This document shows positions 51,885 through 60,317 of a DNA stretch of 64,000 nucleotides, in pieces. Position numbers and translations under genes: made by a program. The notes under the pieces are model-generated. The model did no database searches, was not told the origin of the DNA, and was given only the letters and a program-made list of their open reading frames with translations. Source of the stretch: Bin75 sp965200435 (GTDB lineage Bacteria > Nitrospirota > Nitrospiria > Nitrospirales > UBA8639); the NCBI GenBank assembly GCA_965200435.1, contig OZ241337.1, positions 248,001-312,000 of the forward strand. The letters run 5' to 3'. Every line of letters starts with the position of its first letter. Positions within the stretch are counted from its first letter, which is position 1.

Positions 51885-52640
51885 TTATTGAACCGTCCCT
51901 TTGTTGAAGTTATCCCGCTTGTCACCATAATCGGTGTCAATCGTGGCATCCACTCTCTTGTTGACCGTATCCGGCTGCGGAGCGCATTGCCAACATGGCG
52001 CGGCACCCGTGATGACGCCAACGCTGGAGGTAATCCCTCCCTGCACGGCACCCTCCTGCAACCCGCCCTCAGGAACACCGGTATAACCGGCTGTCGGGGT
52101 TGCAATACCACGGAAATTGGTGGGATCCGGCCGTTGACCGAGTCCACCGCCAAAATCCGGGTTGTTTGCACCACCAAGCACCTGAGAGCCTTCGATAACA
52201 TACACGGTCCGAACCATTTTCCGTCCCGTGCTGAACTTCTGCGTTGCCGTGGTTTCGTCAATGGCCTGGATGGACACGTAATCGCCTTTGTTTACGGCCT
52301 TGAGGTTTTCCATGTTGGTTCCGGCATCAAACCACAGTTCCTTCAAATTCAGGCCACCACGCAGGGTCTGACGTTCGTCATGGGAACTGCCGCCCATGTC
52401 GATGTACATTTTGCCAGCCGGATAATCGATGGCAACTACCTCGCCCATAATGGTTTCCGGGGCTGACAGATAGCGTTCCATGTCATCCTGGTCGAATACA
52501 CGGGATCGCGTTCCAGACCCTTGAGATTCTCCAACACCCGTTCCAAAGCCGGAGTGTTGAGGCGCCCGCTCTTGCGCCACTGCCACGCTAACTGAGCCTA
52601 CAAGAATAATTGCTGCTCCAAAATACACTAACTTCCGCAT
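51885..52640 (-). CDS. Exported protein of unknown function
   Basis: 251 residues. A signal peptide (LVYFGAAIILVGSVSVAVAQ) is followed by a small beta-rich domain (ETIMGEVVAIDYPAGKMYID ... NKGDYVSIQAIDETTATQKF ... RTVYVIEG) and a Gly-rich low-complexity C-terminal half with CWQC. No family recognised. A strong ribosome site (AAGGAGGAGCC) precedes ATG 52640, and a strong terminator follows, so it is a monocistronic, probably well-expressed gene. Confidence 0.75.
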   Translation of the reverse strand: MRKLVYFGAAIILVGSVSVAVAQERAPQHSGFGTGVGESQGSGTRSRVFDQDDMERYLSAPETIMGEVVAIDYPAGKMYIDMGGSSHDERQTLRGGLNLKELWFDAGTNMENLKAVNKGDYVSIQAIDETTATQKFSTGRKMVRTVYVIEGSQVLGGANNPDFGGGLGQRPDPTNFRGIATPTAGYTGVPEGGLQEGAVQGGITSSVGVITGAAPCWQCAPQPDTVNKRVDATIDTDYGDKRDNFNKGTVQ

Positions 52641-52943
52641 GTGGCTCCTCCTTAGGAAGTGTATGTTAATAATCGAACACTGATAATAAGGAATGATAGC
52701 TGGAATAATACGTCCTTCCTCGTAACTTAGTTTTTGTTCAGCCTTGAAGTCTCACAACTATAGTGATCTGATCAAACAGTGTCAAGGGGTTTATCCGTGA
52801 AATCTTTACACGGCTGCAGCAGGCCGACCAGCCCTGTCAGGCTGGCTGGCGTTCTGATTGACCGATTTCCCCTTCCACCGCCGATCAAAACCATCCCACC
52901 TCTTCAAACGTATTGAAAAAGGCGAAATCCGAACATTGACAAA
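52641..52943. other. Upstream region of the exported-protein gene; no gene seen
   Basis: AT-rich near 52660-52790, presumably holding the promoter of the gene ending at 52640, though no clear -35/-10 pair stands out. A short inverted repeat occurs at about 52810-52850 (gctgcagcaggccgaccagc, ctgtcaggctggctggc). Confidence 0.45.
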
Positions 52944-53030
52944 TGGTGCCCGGACCGAGGGTCGAACTCGGACTCTCTTGCGAGAACCAGATTTTGAGTC
53001 TGGCGCGTCTGCCAGTTCCGCCATCCGGGC
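52944..53030 (-). tRNA. tRNA-Leu (CAA)
   Basis: 87 nt on the minus strand with a long variable arm (CTCGCAAGAGAG). Acceptor GCCCGGA pairs with TCCGGGC, anticodon arm CCAGA-CTCAAAA-TCTGG gives CAA, T-loop GAGTTCGACCC, CCA encoded. Confidence 0.95.
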
Positions 53031-53190
53031 ATACCCATACGGCATTTTCGTTTTCTAGCATGATCGCCGGACAACGTCAATCAGATGGTTTCTCCTTTCA
53101 GACTTTCATCGAGCATGCTAAGATGAGTGCCTTAGGGACAGAACTCTCAACGGACAGCAAGAGTGACAGCCAGATCAAGGAGGAACCTTT

Positions 53191-53463
53191 ATGGCGGAGA
53201 TTCAATGTCTCAAGTGTGAACATCCGGCAGAAAAAATAACCGAACCCCTGTTCATGGGAAAACTCGAAGAAGAAATCAAAAACAACGTCTGCCAAAACTG
53301 TTGGACCGAATGGAACAGGCCCGGTGGGGTAAAAACCATGGTCATTAATGAATACCACCTAAACCTTGGTGACGAAAACGGTCGCGCCACCCTCAAAAAA
53401 CAAATGCGCGCGTTTTTCAAACTGCCTGATGCCGAGGCGGAATTCAAGGACTATCGAACCTGA
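53191..53463 (+). CDS. YggX-like Fe(II)-trafficking / oxidative-damage protein with extra Cys pairs
   Basis: 90 residues. The core LFMGKLEEEIKNNVCQNCWTEW ... KTMVINEYHLNLGDENGRATLKKQMRAFF follows the YggX pattern (GxxxxxIxxxxxxxWxxW ... TMLINE). YggX protects FeS clusters. Unlike the enterobacterial protein it carries CLKC at the N-terminus and CQNC in the middle, which could form a metal site. ATG 53191 follows AAGGAGGAACC. Confidence 0.82.
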   Translation: MAEIQCLKCEHPAEKITEPLFMGKLEEEIKNNVCQNCWTEWNRPGGVKTMVINEYHLNLGDENGRATLKKQMRAFFKLPDAEAEFKDYRT

Positions 53464-53625
53464 AACGGGTCGGCGATCGCAGCCTTGCGTTCCCCATATG
53501 AGGCCTGCATCCTTACGAAGGATTCACCCCCACCGGCAGAACATCAGAAGTTGAAAAGCCGGCGTCTCTTTCCATTCGGACGTGACATCTTGTCGAACCC
53601 CCGTTTCCCCCTGTAGGATCACCGT

Positions 53626-54186
53626 ATGGATACCCCACTCGGCAAGGGCATCTTCCTCGTGGCAAGCCCTAGCCTCCGCGATCCGAATTTTCGGCAAACT
53701 GTCGTCCTGTTGTGTGAACACGGACCGGAAGGCGCGCTCGGGGTTGTCGTCAATCGACAGACGGAGATCAACATCACCGAAGTGCTCCCGCAAGTCCCGA
53801 TCCTGGAAGGTCAACACCACAAGGTCTTTTCCGGAGGTCCGGTCCAGAAAAATAATCTCTTGATCCTCTACAGAACACCCGAAGGCCCCCTGGACTCCCA
53901 CCACGTCTTTGACGGCACCTATCTGGGTGGCAACATGAAAGTCCTGGAAGATCTGTTGCAAGACCCTGCTTCCCTGGGAAATTTTCGCACCTTCATGGGC
54001 TATTCGGGCTGGGCGCCCGGCCAATTGGAAAACGAAATGCAAACTGGATCATGGATAACCGTACCAGCCGACTCGACCGCAATGTTCGAAAAGGACCACA
54101 ACCAATTGTGGAGCAATATCCTGCGATCCCTCGGAAAAGACATGGCCATGTACGCCGATATGCCCATCGACCCGAACATGAATTGA
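53626..54186 (+). CDS. yqgE: YqgE/AlgH family protein (DUF179)
   Basis: 186 residues. GIFLVASPSLRDPNFRQTVV, LLCEHGPEGALGVVVNRQTE, KVFSGGPVQKNNLLIL, RTFMGYSGWAPGQLENEM and DMAMYADMPIDPNMN are typical. Biochemical function of the family is not established. It runs in the same direction as the YggX-like gene 162 bp upstream. Confidence 0.92.
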   Translation: MDTPLGKGIFLVASPSLRDPNFRQTVVLLCEHGPEGALGVVVNRQTEINITEVLPQVPILEGQHHKVFSGGPVQKNNLLILYRTPEGPLDSHHVFDGTYLGGNMKVLEDLLQDPASLGNFRTFMGYSGWAPGQLENEMQTGSWITVPADSTAMFEKDHNQLWSNILRSLGKDMAMYADMPIDPNMN

Positions 54187-54734
54187 CCGGTCTGCCCCCC
54201 CTTTTCTTTCGTCTTTGTAGCTGCGTCATCTTATGACGCGGTGGGCGGTCGGGTGGCGGCATGAGATGCCGCCGCCACAACTGCTTTTTGTTGTCCCTGC
54301 ATGTGTTCACTGATTCATTGACAGAATAAAAGGTGCGCTCCTCGCTTTCCTTTGTAGCTGCGCCATCCCCCAATGACTGAAGATGTTGAGGGCAGGCTTA
54401 TGGCACTTCGTTTCTCCTGCTGTCATCCTCGACATTTTTAATCGAGGATCCAGAAATTGTAGGTCGGATTAGCGAAGCGTAATCCGACAAAGGCAAAAAC
54501 AAACCACTGGATCCCCGATGACAAACAGCCTGTCCCCGACATTCGTAATCGGGGATCGGGGATGACAATAAAAGGAGGGCTGGGGATGTCGGGTTACGCC
54601 ATTCGGCTAACCCGACCTACGGGGGCGGAGAGGCCGGTCGGCATTGTATGAGATGTGACCCCATACACTTCCTTGTCCCAACCTCCACACGGTGTTACGA
54701 TTGCACCACTCGATAGAATGAAACGGAGGCTGAA
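54187..54734. repeat. Long intergenic repeat block
   Basis: About 550 bp without a gene. Present are GTAGCTGCGTCATC/GTAGCTGCGCCATC elements at 54216 and 54358, an inverted 26-bp motif at 54302-54324, CTCGACATTTTTAATCGAGG near 54430, a REP palindrome at 54459-54490, a CCCGACATTCGTAATCGGGG stem near 54535 and an inverted REP at 54597-54620. Confidence 0.75.
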
Positions 54735-55013
54735 ATGGATGTTAAGGAAGCCGTGCGAACGGCGAAAGAGTACATTGCTGAACTCTTCACGGATGAAACG
54801 ATCACGAACATCGGCCTCGAAGAGGTTGAGTTCAACGACACGTCAAATAACTGGGAAGTGACTATTGGCTTCTCCCGGTCGTGGGCAATAAATGCCCTGG
54901 TTGCTACGCTCAGCCATCAACCTCCGACACGCTCCTATAAACTGGTGTGCATCAATGACGCTAGCGGTAAGGTGCTATCACTCAAGGATCGTGTGCTGAC
55001 TGCTTCTCAATGA
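54735..55013 (+). CDS. Small protein, putative antitoxin partner of a PIN-domain gene
   Basis: 92 residues, acidic at the N-terminus (MDVKEAVRTAKEYIAELFTD) with a beta-rich remainder (LEEVEFNDTSNNWEVTIGFS ... YKLVCINDASGKVLSLKDRV). No DNA-binding motif is obvious and no family is named with confidence. It ends five bases before the PIN-domain gene and has GGAGG before ATG 54735, so the two are co-expressed; antitoxin or chaperone role is inferred from that pairing. Confidence 0.7.
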   Translation: MDVKEAVRTAKEYIAELFTDETITNIGLEEVEFNDTSNNWEVTIGFSRSWAINALVATLSHQPPTRSYKLVCINDASGKVLSLKDRVLTASQ

Positions 55014-55017
55014 GCTG

Positions 55018-55479
55018 ATGCCCCCTACCGGGTTCTTCATCGACGCAAATCTTCTCCTGTTACTCACCGTGGGTAGCGTCGGGAGAGACTTCATCGCTAA
55101 ACATCGCCGGTTGCGAAGATTCACAGAGGAAGATTTTGATAGCCTGCTTAACCTGCTCGAACGGGTGGATCAAATCTTCGTAACTCCCAATACGCTTACT
55201 AAAACCTCCAATCTCCTCGCGCAACATGCAGACCCTGAACGATCACGCTTTTTCGACAGATTCCGGTCTATCATTCAAAAAAGCAGGGAAATCGTCGTCG
55301 CCAGTACGGTCGCCTCACGTAACAACGCATTCGAGCGGCTTGGATTAACTGATGCAGTGCTCTTAGAAGTTGCCACTGCAGAAACTCCTTTATTGACCGT
55401 CGATCTCCACCTGTACCACGCTGCTTTGAAAAAAGGACCGGATACAGCGGTGAACTTCACACACTTTCAGAACCTGTAA
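55018..55479 (+). CDS. PIN-domain-like protein, putative toxin nuclease
   Basis: 153 residues. FFIDANLLLLL supplies the first Asp; LGLTDAVLLEVA and PLLTVDLHLYH supply later Asp residues in the PIN arrangement. At the position of the usual Glu the sequence is PNTLTKTSN, so the acidic set may be incomplete. PIN proteins of this size usually cleave RNA as VapC-like toxins. It immediately follows the 92-residue partner gene. Confidence 0.72.
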   Translation: MPPTGFFIDANLLLLLTVGSVGRDFIAKHRRLRRFTEEDFDSLLNLLERVDQIFVTPNTLTKTSNLLAQHADPERSRFFDRFRSIIQKSREIVVASTVASRNNAFERLGLTDAVLLEVATAETPLLTVDLHLYHAALKKGPDTAVNFTHFQNL

Positions 55480-55548
55480 TTGGCTGTCCGCTTGGGAAGC
55501 GACTTTTCAGGTTGGAAGAAGCGCTTTCAGCTTCTCTAGCTCAGTCAT

Positions 55549-55620
55549 GTAGGTCGGATTAGCCGCAGGCGTAATCCGACGGTCCGGCTTGTCGGCTTAT
55601 GCTTCGCTAAGCCGACCTCC
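55549..55620. repeat. Pair of REP palindromes in opposite orientation
   Basis: Forward unit 55549-55580 (gtaggtcggattagccgc ... gcgtaatccgac) and inverted unit 55589-55620 (gtcggcttatgcttcgctaa then gccgacct). The inverted unit overlaps the last eight codons of the restriction-modification gene. Confidence 0.8.
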
Positions 55621-58600
55621 ATGATTGTCCGTGATCATCGCTATTGCAGCAATACGACGCACCACGTCAGTAAAATACAACACCTCCTCCGGCCTAAGCG
55701 TCCGACCCAAGACGGCACGTTCGCGGTAGGAGAGCCATTTTTTGAGGACTTGGTAGCCGCCGAGTTTGTAGGGCCAGACCGCGGCGGGGACATTGCGCCA
55801 GAAGGCGCGGTCGTTCAAGTACACATCGAAGGTGGTTTCACCAAGAGTGATGATGCTATCGCCCATCACTGCCTTTTCGTCCGGTGTGCAGGCGCGCTCG
55901 ACGATGCGGCCTTGGCCCGGCATGACGGCATCACCTGTTCCGAAGTGTCCCCAGCCAACCGTCACGGCAAAATCATTGCCGGTCATGTTCCGACCATCCA
56001 TGGTAGCAGGCACGGCAATGACGGCGACCTCCGGGCGCAACGGGCCTTGAGTCACGCCTGTTATCGGCGTGTCGGGATCGAGCAACCGGGCCAGTTCACG
56101 GCCTCGCGTCGCCGATGCAGCAAGTGCCGCCGCGCCATCAGCATCGCCATCCGGCCAGCCTGGCAACGGAATGCATGGCCATTCCATGCGTAACGCCCCG
56201 GCATTGGCTGCACGGTAGGCCGGATCGTGCAGGGTGGCCAGAACATGGTGGAACAGGTCTTCAACGCCTAGACCCAGCCTGTCGAGGTAGCGTTTCGCTG
56301 AATCGGAAAGGTTGGCGCGTTGATTGTCATCATTGCCGCCAAAGCCGCCGTCGCGGAGCCAGGCAGGAATACAGGTTGCGCCACGGTCCATAAGATCAAG
56401 GCATCCAATATGCGAAATTACCTGTGGAGGGGACCAATCCCGGCGCGGCTTTTGTTGTGATACCAACCACAAATTCCCCTCGAAGACATGCGGCCTGTAG
56501 GCAGGGCGCGGACGGTCCAGTAACCCGCTGTCCTTCTCCCAATAAAGCCATCGGTTGTCGAAAGGCCGATAGGCGAAACGGATGAACCCGGCCTCGTCAG
56601 GACCGCCGCGCCGCAGGAGCGTGTCCCGAACCGCATGAGCATTGAACCGTGCAGTGGATTTCATGACGCTCGGATAGCGTCGGGTGATTTCCCCGTAGCT
56701 CAATCTGGAGTCGAAATAATCCGCGATCCGCATCCTGAGCCGGCCGAGGTCGACGTCGACAAGAAACCCATCGCGACTGGTCTTGACGCCGGGAAACGAC
56801 ACCGGGATCAGTTCGGGCAAGGACGGCCAGTCGAACCAGCCTTCACTCACAGCCGTTCGCACAAATGGCAGCCCAAGCGGAAGCAGCGGCTCGATACCAT
56901 CGTAGAGCACGGCTGGCTCCGTCTCTGATGATTCGAGCAGTTCCTTGCGTTTTGCCCGACCCCAAAGATGGCGAAACCCGACATCTCCAGATGGGGCATG
57001 AGCGGCCTTGCGCACCAACGTCGCAATGGCGGTGCCAACCTGAATGCCGACTGGATCGCCTTCGGTCGAGAAGATACTCGGGTCTGGCGATCCGTCCGGC
57101 GCAACCTTGCCCGTCTTGTACTTGTCCCCGTTCAGACAATCAATCCTGATCACATCAAACGCCTCAAGATACCGCTCCCGCATGCCGGTGAAGGACAGCC
57201 CATCGAGCCACGAATAGTTGGAGATAAAGCAGACCACGCCCTGGCCCGTCTTCTCCGTGATCCACCGTTCAGCCATGCGGAAGAAACGGACATAGAGATC
57301 GTTCAACCCCTGGCCCTCCGGCCGGCGTACCCGTTGGGTCGTCCGGCATGCATCCGAAAGTTCCCGTTCCTCATCCACAGCCATGCCGGCGAAACCGTTG
57401 TAGGGTGGGTTCCCGAGAATCACCAGAATCGGCGTCTCCTGTTTCACCCGCTCGGCACGGTCGCGTTCCTCTTCGAGTTCGGGGAAGGGCAGCGGGTTGG
57501 TTGTTCTCGGCTCCCAGCCGGTGAGCGCGTTGGTGAGGAAGACGCCCGCGCGTTCCGTCCCGTCGTCTGCCAGCGGCGCATCGAGACCCTGCATGGTAAG
57601 CCCTACCTGAAGATGGGCTACCACAAAGGGCGCGGGCATGATTTCGAAGCCGAATACCCGTTCCATCGCCGCCTGCTTCACCCGCGCGACGGCGAGTGCG
57701 CCAAGGCCCTGTCCTTCGAGGTTGGCGGCGATACGACGCAACACTTCGGCGAGATACGCTCCGGTACCGCAGCAAGGAGCGAGCACGTAGACGTTTTCCG
57801 CCGCGAGTCCGTCCGGGATGCCGAGATCATCCTTCAGCGCCTTGTCTACTCGAGCGACCATGTAGCGAACGACTTCACCCGGCGTATACCAAACGCCCAA
57901 TTGCTTGCGCAGGTCGGGATCGAAGGCTTCCAGAAACGGCTCATAGAAGTACGGCACCGCTTCACCCTCGTTGAAACGGGCGAAGAAGGCCGTGCGGTCT
58001 ACCCGGTTGAGCGCTGCAGCGGTCCAGTCCAGCACCTCGACAAGATCGAGCCGTTTCAGCCGGCCAGGGCCTGAAAGTTGGTGGAACAGCGCCCGCAACA
58101 CCGGCGCGCGCAGATGCCAGACCGACGTGCGCCAGTCGAATCTGCCGGCCGGCGCCGGTTTGGACCGTGCCCATAGCACCCAGGCAGAGAACACACCGTA
58201 AAACAGCGTCTGCACCAGGGTCGAGTGGAAGAAACGCGCTCCGCGTTCGTCCTCGAAGCGGACGCCGAGCGCCGATTCAAGTGAGTCACGCACCGCCGTG
58301 AGCAATGGGGTGTTGCCTGTCGCCTCGACACGCCCAAGGCCATCGCGGGCATAGGACGCCAGCAGCCAGGCAAGGTCCTTCGGTTCGGTGAGCGCGGCCC
58401 GATGCGACAGCGCCCGGCTCAGGTACTCACCGAGGCCCGCGCCGATTTCCTGGGCGAATGCACGGGGATGCTCCAGACGGCGGCGGAAATCCTCCGCGTT
58501 TTCAGCCAAGCGGAAGGTTTCGAGATTGGCAGGGCGACCTGTCGTATCCTCGCCCATTAACACAAAGTCGCGCGTATTGGTCACCAGCACCAAGCGATAG

Positions 58601-58950
58601 CGGGTCCAATAGCGGCTCACCTGATCGCCCTCTGCCGTAAGCCACGCATTGTCACCCATGGGCTTCACTTCGACCACGCCGCATTCAGGAATTTGTCCCT
58701 CTCGGGGCTTACCTTTCTGTATCTGCTTGGCCGCGTAGAGGCCGAAGTCGGGATGGCCTGCGCCCTGGTCGGCGAGTTCGCCGACGCAAAAGACCTTGGG
58801 CTTGAGCGTAGCGCCAACGGCGTTCAGCAGGTTGGCGAGTGGCCCGTAGCTCGACCGTTCCCCGGTCGCACCACCAGACGCGCTCACCCGTCTGAGGTCC
58901 GCGAGGTAAGTTTCAACGGCTGCCGTGAGTTTCGCATTCATGCGGGTCAT
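55597..58950 (-). CDS. Single-chain restriction-modification enzyme (N6-adenine methylase with nuclease-like N-terminus)
   Basis: 1117 residues. The N-terminal ~130 residues contain HPDFGLYAAKQ and VVEVKPMGDNAW, a PD-(D/E)xK-like arrangement. The centre has the methylase: KQLGVWYTPGEVVRYMV, APCCGTGAYLAEVLRRI (SAM motif I) and ILGNPPYNGF (catalytic NPPY). The C-terminal third (FRHLWGRAKRKELL ... FVRFAYRPFDNRWLYWE-type ... YFTDVVRRIAAIAMI) resembles the Type ISP specificity domain. No helicase motifs are visible, so a Type IIG-like enzyme is more likely than Type ISP. Its last residues (GGRLSEA) come from a REP palindrome. Confidence 0.88.
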   Translation of the reverse strand: MTRMNAKLTAAVETYLADLRRVSASGGATGERSSYGPLANLLNAVGATLKPKVFCVGELADQGAGHPDFGLYAAKQIQKGKPREGQIPECGVVEVKPMGDNAWLTAEGDQVSRYWTRYRLVLVTNTRDFVLMGEDTTGRPANLETFRLAENAEDFRRRLEHPRAFAQEIGAGLGEYLSRALSHRAALTEPKDLAWLLASYARDGLGRVEATGNTPLLTAVRDSLESALGVRFEDERGARFFHSTLVQTLFYGVFSAWVLWARSKPAPAGRFDWRTSVWHLRAPVLRALFHQLSGPGRLKRLDLVEVLDWTAAALNRVDRTAFFARFNEGEAVPYFYEPFLEAFDPDLRKQLGVWYTPGEVVRYMVARVDKALKDDLGIPDGLAAENVYVLAPCCGTGAYLAEVLRRIAANLEGQGLGALAVARVKQAAMERVFGFEIMPAPFVVAHLQVGLTMQGLDAPLADDGTERAGVFLTNALTGWEPRTTNPLPFPELEEERDRAERVKQETPILVILGNPPYNGFAGMAVDEERELSDACRTTQRVRRPEGQGLNDLYVRFFRMAERWITEKTGQGVVCFISNYSWLDGLSFTGMRERYLEAFDVIRIDCLNGDKYKTGKVAPDGSPDPSIFSTEGDPVGIQVGTAIATLVRKAAHAPSGDVGFRHLWGRAKRKELLESSETEPAVLYDGIEPLLPLGLPFVRTAVSEGWFDWPSLPELIPVSFPGVKTSRDGFLVDVDLGRLRMRIADYFDSRLSYGEITRRYPSVMKSTARFNAHAVRDTLLRRGGPDEAGFIRFAYRPFDNRWLYWEKDSGLLDRPRPAYRPHVFEGNLWLVSQQKPRRDWSPPQVISHIGCLDLMDRGATCIPAWLRDGGFGGNDDNQRANLSDSAKRYLDRLGLGVEDLFHHVLATLHDPAYRAANAGALRMEWPCIPLPGWPDGDADGAAALAASATRGRELARLLDPDTPITGVTQGPLRPEVAVIAVPATMDGRNMTGNDFAVTVGWGHFGTGDAVMPGQGRIVERACTPDEKAVMGDSIITLGETTFDVYLNDRAFWRNVPAAVWPYKLGGYQVLKKWLSYRERAVLGRTLRPEEVLYFTDVVRRIAAIAMITDNHGGRLSEA

Positions 58951-59287
58951 GCCTGCCTGTAGTCTCTCGTTTATTGACAGAATGCGAGGTTAAGGGGCAA
59001 CCCTTCAACGACAAACACCTTGGGAACAGATTCCTCGCTTCGATGGAAAGGGCCGCATAAGATGCGGCCCTATACAAACACTGGATGCCCGATGACAACA
59101 GTCGGGCATGACGGAAGGAAGCCGTAAATCTTGTCAACGAATGAGTGAACACATACAGGAATGGCCCACATTGGTGGTTTGTGCGGGATGCCGGAGAGAG
59201 AGGCAATTCTGCGCAGACAAACTGTCGGGTTACGCTACGCTAACCCGACCTACGGTCCTACGGTCCGCTGGAAGCCCCGTCACGGGT
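58951..59287. repeat. Intergenic repeats: 26-bp motif and REP palindrome
   Basis: The 26-bp family member at 59132-59157 and the inverted REP at 59223-59253 (tgtcgggttacgctacgct then aacccgacctac) are clear. A half-matching tttattgaca sequence occurs near 58970. No gene seen between the restriction-modification gene and higA. Confidence 0.7.
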
Positions 59288-59581
59288 TCATGCCGGTTGC
59301 GGCTCGTAGCGCTCGATTTCAATCTGATGCTCGCGTTCTTGTGCCCACGCGATGTCGTAGGCGGCCTGCAAACGTATCCAAGTTTCCGTCGTGGAGCCGA
59401 AAGCCTTGGCAAGCCGGATCGCCATCTCGGACGACAGGCGCGCACGACCATTGATCAGATTCGAGAGGGCCTGGCGACTGACGCCAAGGACTCTGGCACC
59501 TTCCGTCACGCTGAGGCCCAGTGGCTCCAGACAAGCGGCATGCACAACCTTTCCAGGGTGCGGCGGGTTGTTCATGGGCAT
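59288..59581 (-). CDS. higA: HigA-type antitoxin (XRE family)
   Basis: 97 residues: NPPHPGKVVHAACLEPLGLSVTEGARVLGVSRQALSNLINGRARLSSEMAIRLAKAFG is the standard HigA/VapI helix-turn-helix region. It neutralises HigB and autoregulates the operon. It follows higB by 21 bp in the usual toxin-first order. Confidence 0.92.
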   Translation of the reverse strand: MPMNNPPHPGKVVHAACLEPLGLSVTEGARVLGVSRQALSNLINGRARLSSEMAIRLAKAFGSTTETWIRLQAAYDIAWAQEREHQIEIERYEPQPA

Positions 59582-59602
59582 TAGTACTGCCTCCTCTGTC
59601 TT

Positions 59603-59881
59603 TTAGTGGTAATCAATAAGTTCCACATCGTGGACATCCTCACTGCCAAAACGAAAAATGATGCGCCAGTTGGCCTTCACGGTTACTGACCAATAGCCCT
59701 TTCGATCACCTTTGAGCGCATGGAGCCGATAGTGGGGCATGCGCATCGCCTCGAGAGAGGTGGCGACATCGAGTTGGGCGAGAATCGCCTCCACCCGTTC
59801 TTGAAGATCGGAATAGATGAGGCTGGGGTCCCCACGCTCATATAAGCGTTTGAGACCACGATGTCGGAAGCTCTGTATCAT
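59603..59881 (-). CDS. higB: HigB-type toxin (RelE superfamily)
   Basis: 92 residues: MIQSFRHRGLKRLYERGD ... RMPHYRLHALKGDRKGYWSVTVKANWRIIFRF ... DVELIDYH. This is the HigB/RelE ribosome-dependent mRNase pattern with the basic LKGxRKGxWSV and WRIIFRF strands. ATG 59881 is preferred over ATG 59893. Paired with higA immediately downstream. Confidence 0.92.
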   Translation of the reverse strand: MIQSFRHRGLKRLYERGDPSLIYSDLQERVEAILAQLDVATSLEAMRMPHYRLHALKGDRKGYWSVTVKANWRIIFRFGSEDVHDVELIDYH

Positions 59882-59893
59882 CCATAAATGCAA

Positions 59894-60317
59894 TCTGTCA
59901 ATTGTCGCTTGTCAACCACTCTGTCATTATCTGCCCGATACGCTACGGTGCATCCGCTACGGTCGGATTGACAAGACGTAAGCAGCGGCAAAAACTTCTC
60001 CATCATAGCAAAGAACCCGTTATTGACCTCTATACGTCTTAGGGAACCTCTGATTTCGTGCACGATCGGGCGCATGGCGGCGTGGTGTCCTTGCTCAACC
60101 CTCACCTCTCTCTCTGATACGCTTCGGGGTTCGCTCCGGGACGCCTAGCCCGGCATCCCGCTATCACACGAAATCAGAGGTTCCTTAGCAAAATCGATTC
60201 AATTCTGGTATTTTGGTTTACTGTTTATCCCCTCACCCTACCCTCTCCCGAGGGGAGAGGGAATGATACAGGGAGAGGGTTTTATGGAACAGGCATTTGC
60301 AGAATGGTTGAAGACTG
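59894..60317. other. Gene-free region around MITE copy 2
   Basis: Besides the MITE it has a degenerate REP-like stretch near 59935-59975 (gatacgctacgg, cggattgacaag). A GC-rich inverted repeat at 60238-60262 (ccctctcccgaggggagagg) may act in the leader of the PEP-mutase gene. No gene seen. Confidence 0.5.
60043..60184. mobile_element. 142-bp MITE, copy 2, with TTAG duplication
   Basis: Same 18-bp inverted ends and the same length as 40574-40715, with a few base differences inside. Flanked by TTAG at 60039-60042 and 60185-60188, a 4-bp duplication of the YTAR type made by IS5-group transposases. Confidence 0.9.

Noticed and set aside
53524..54042. 172-codon minus-strand frame
   Set aside because: Antisense to yqgE, which has clear family motifs.
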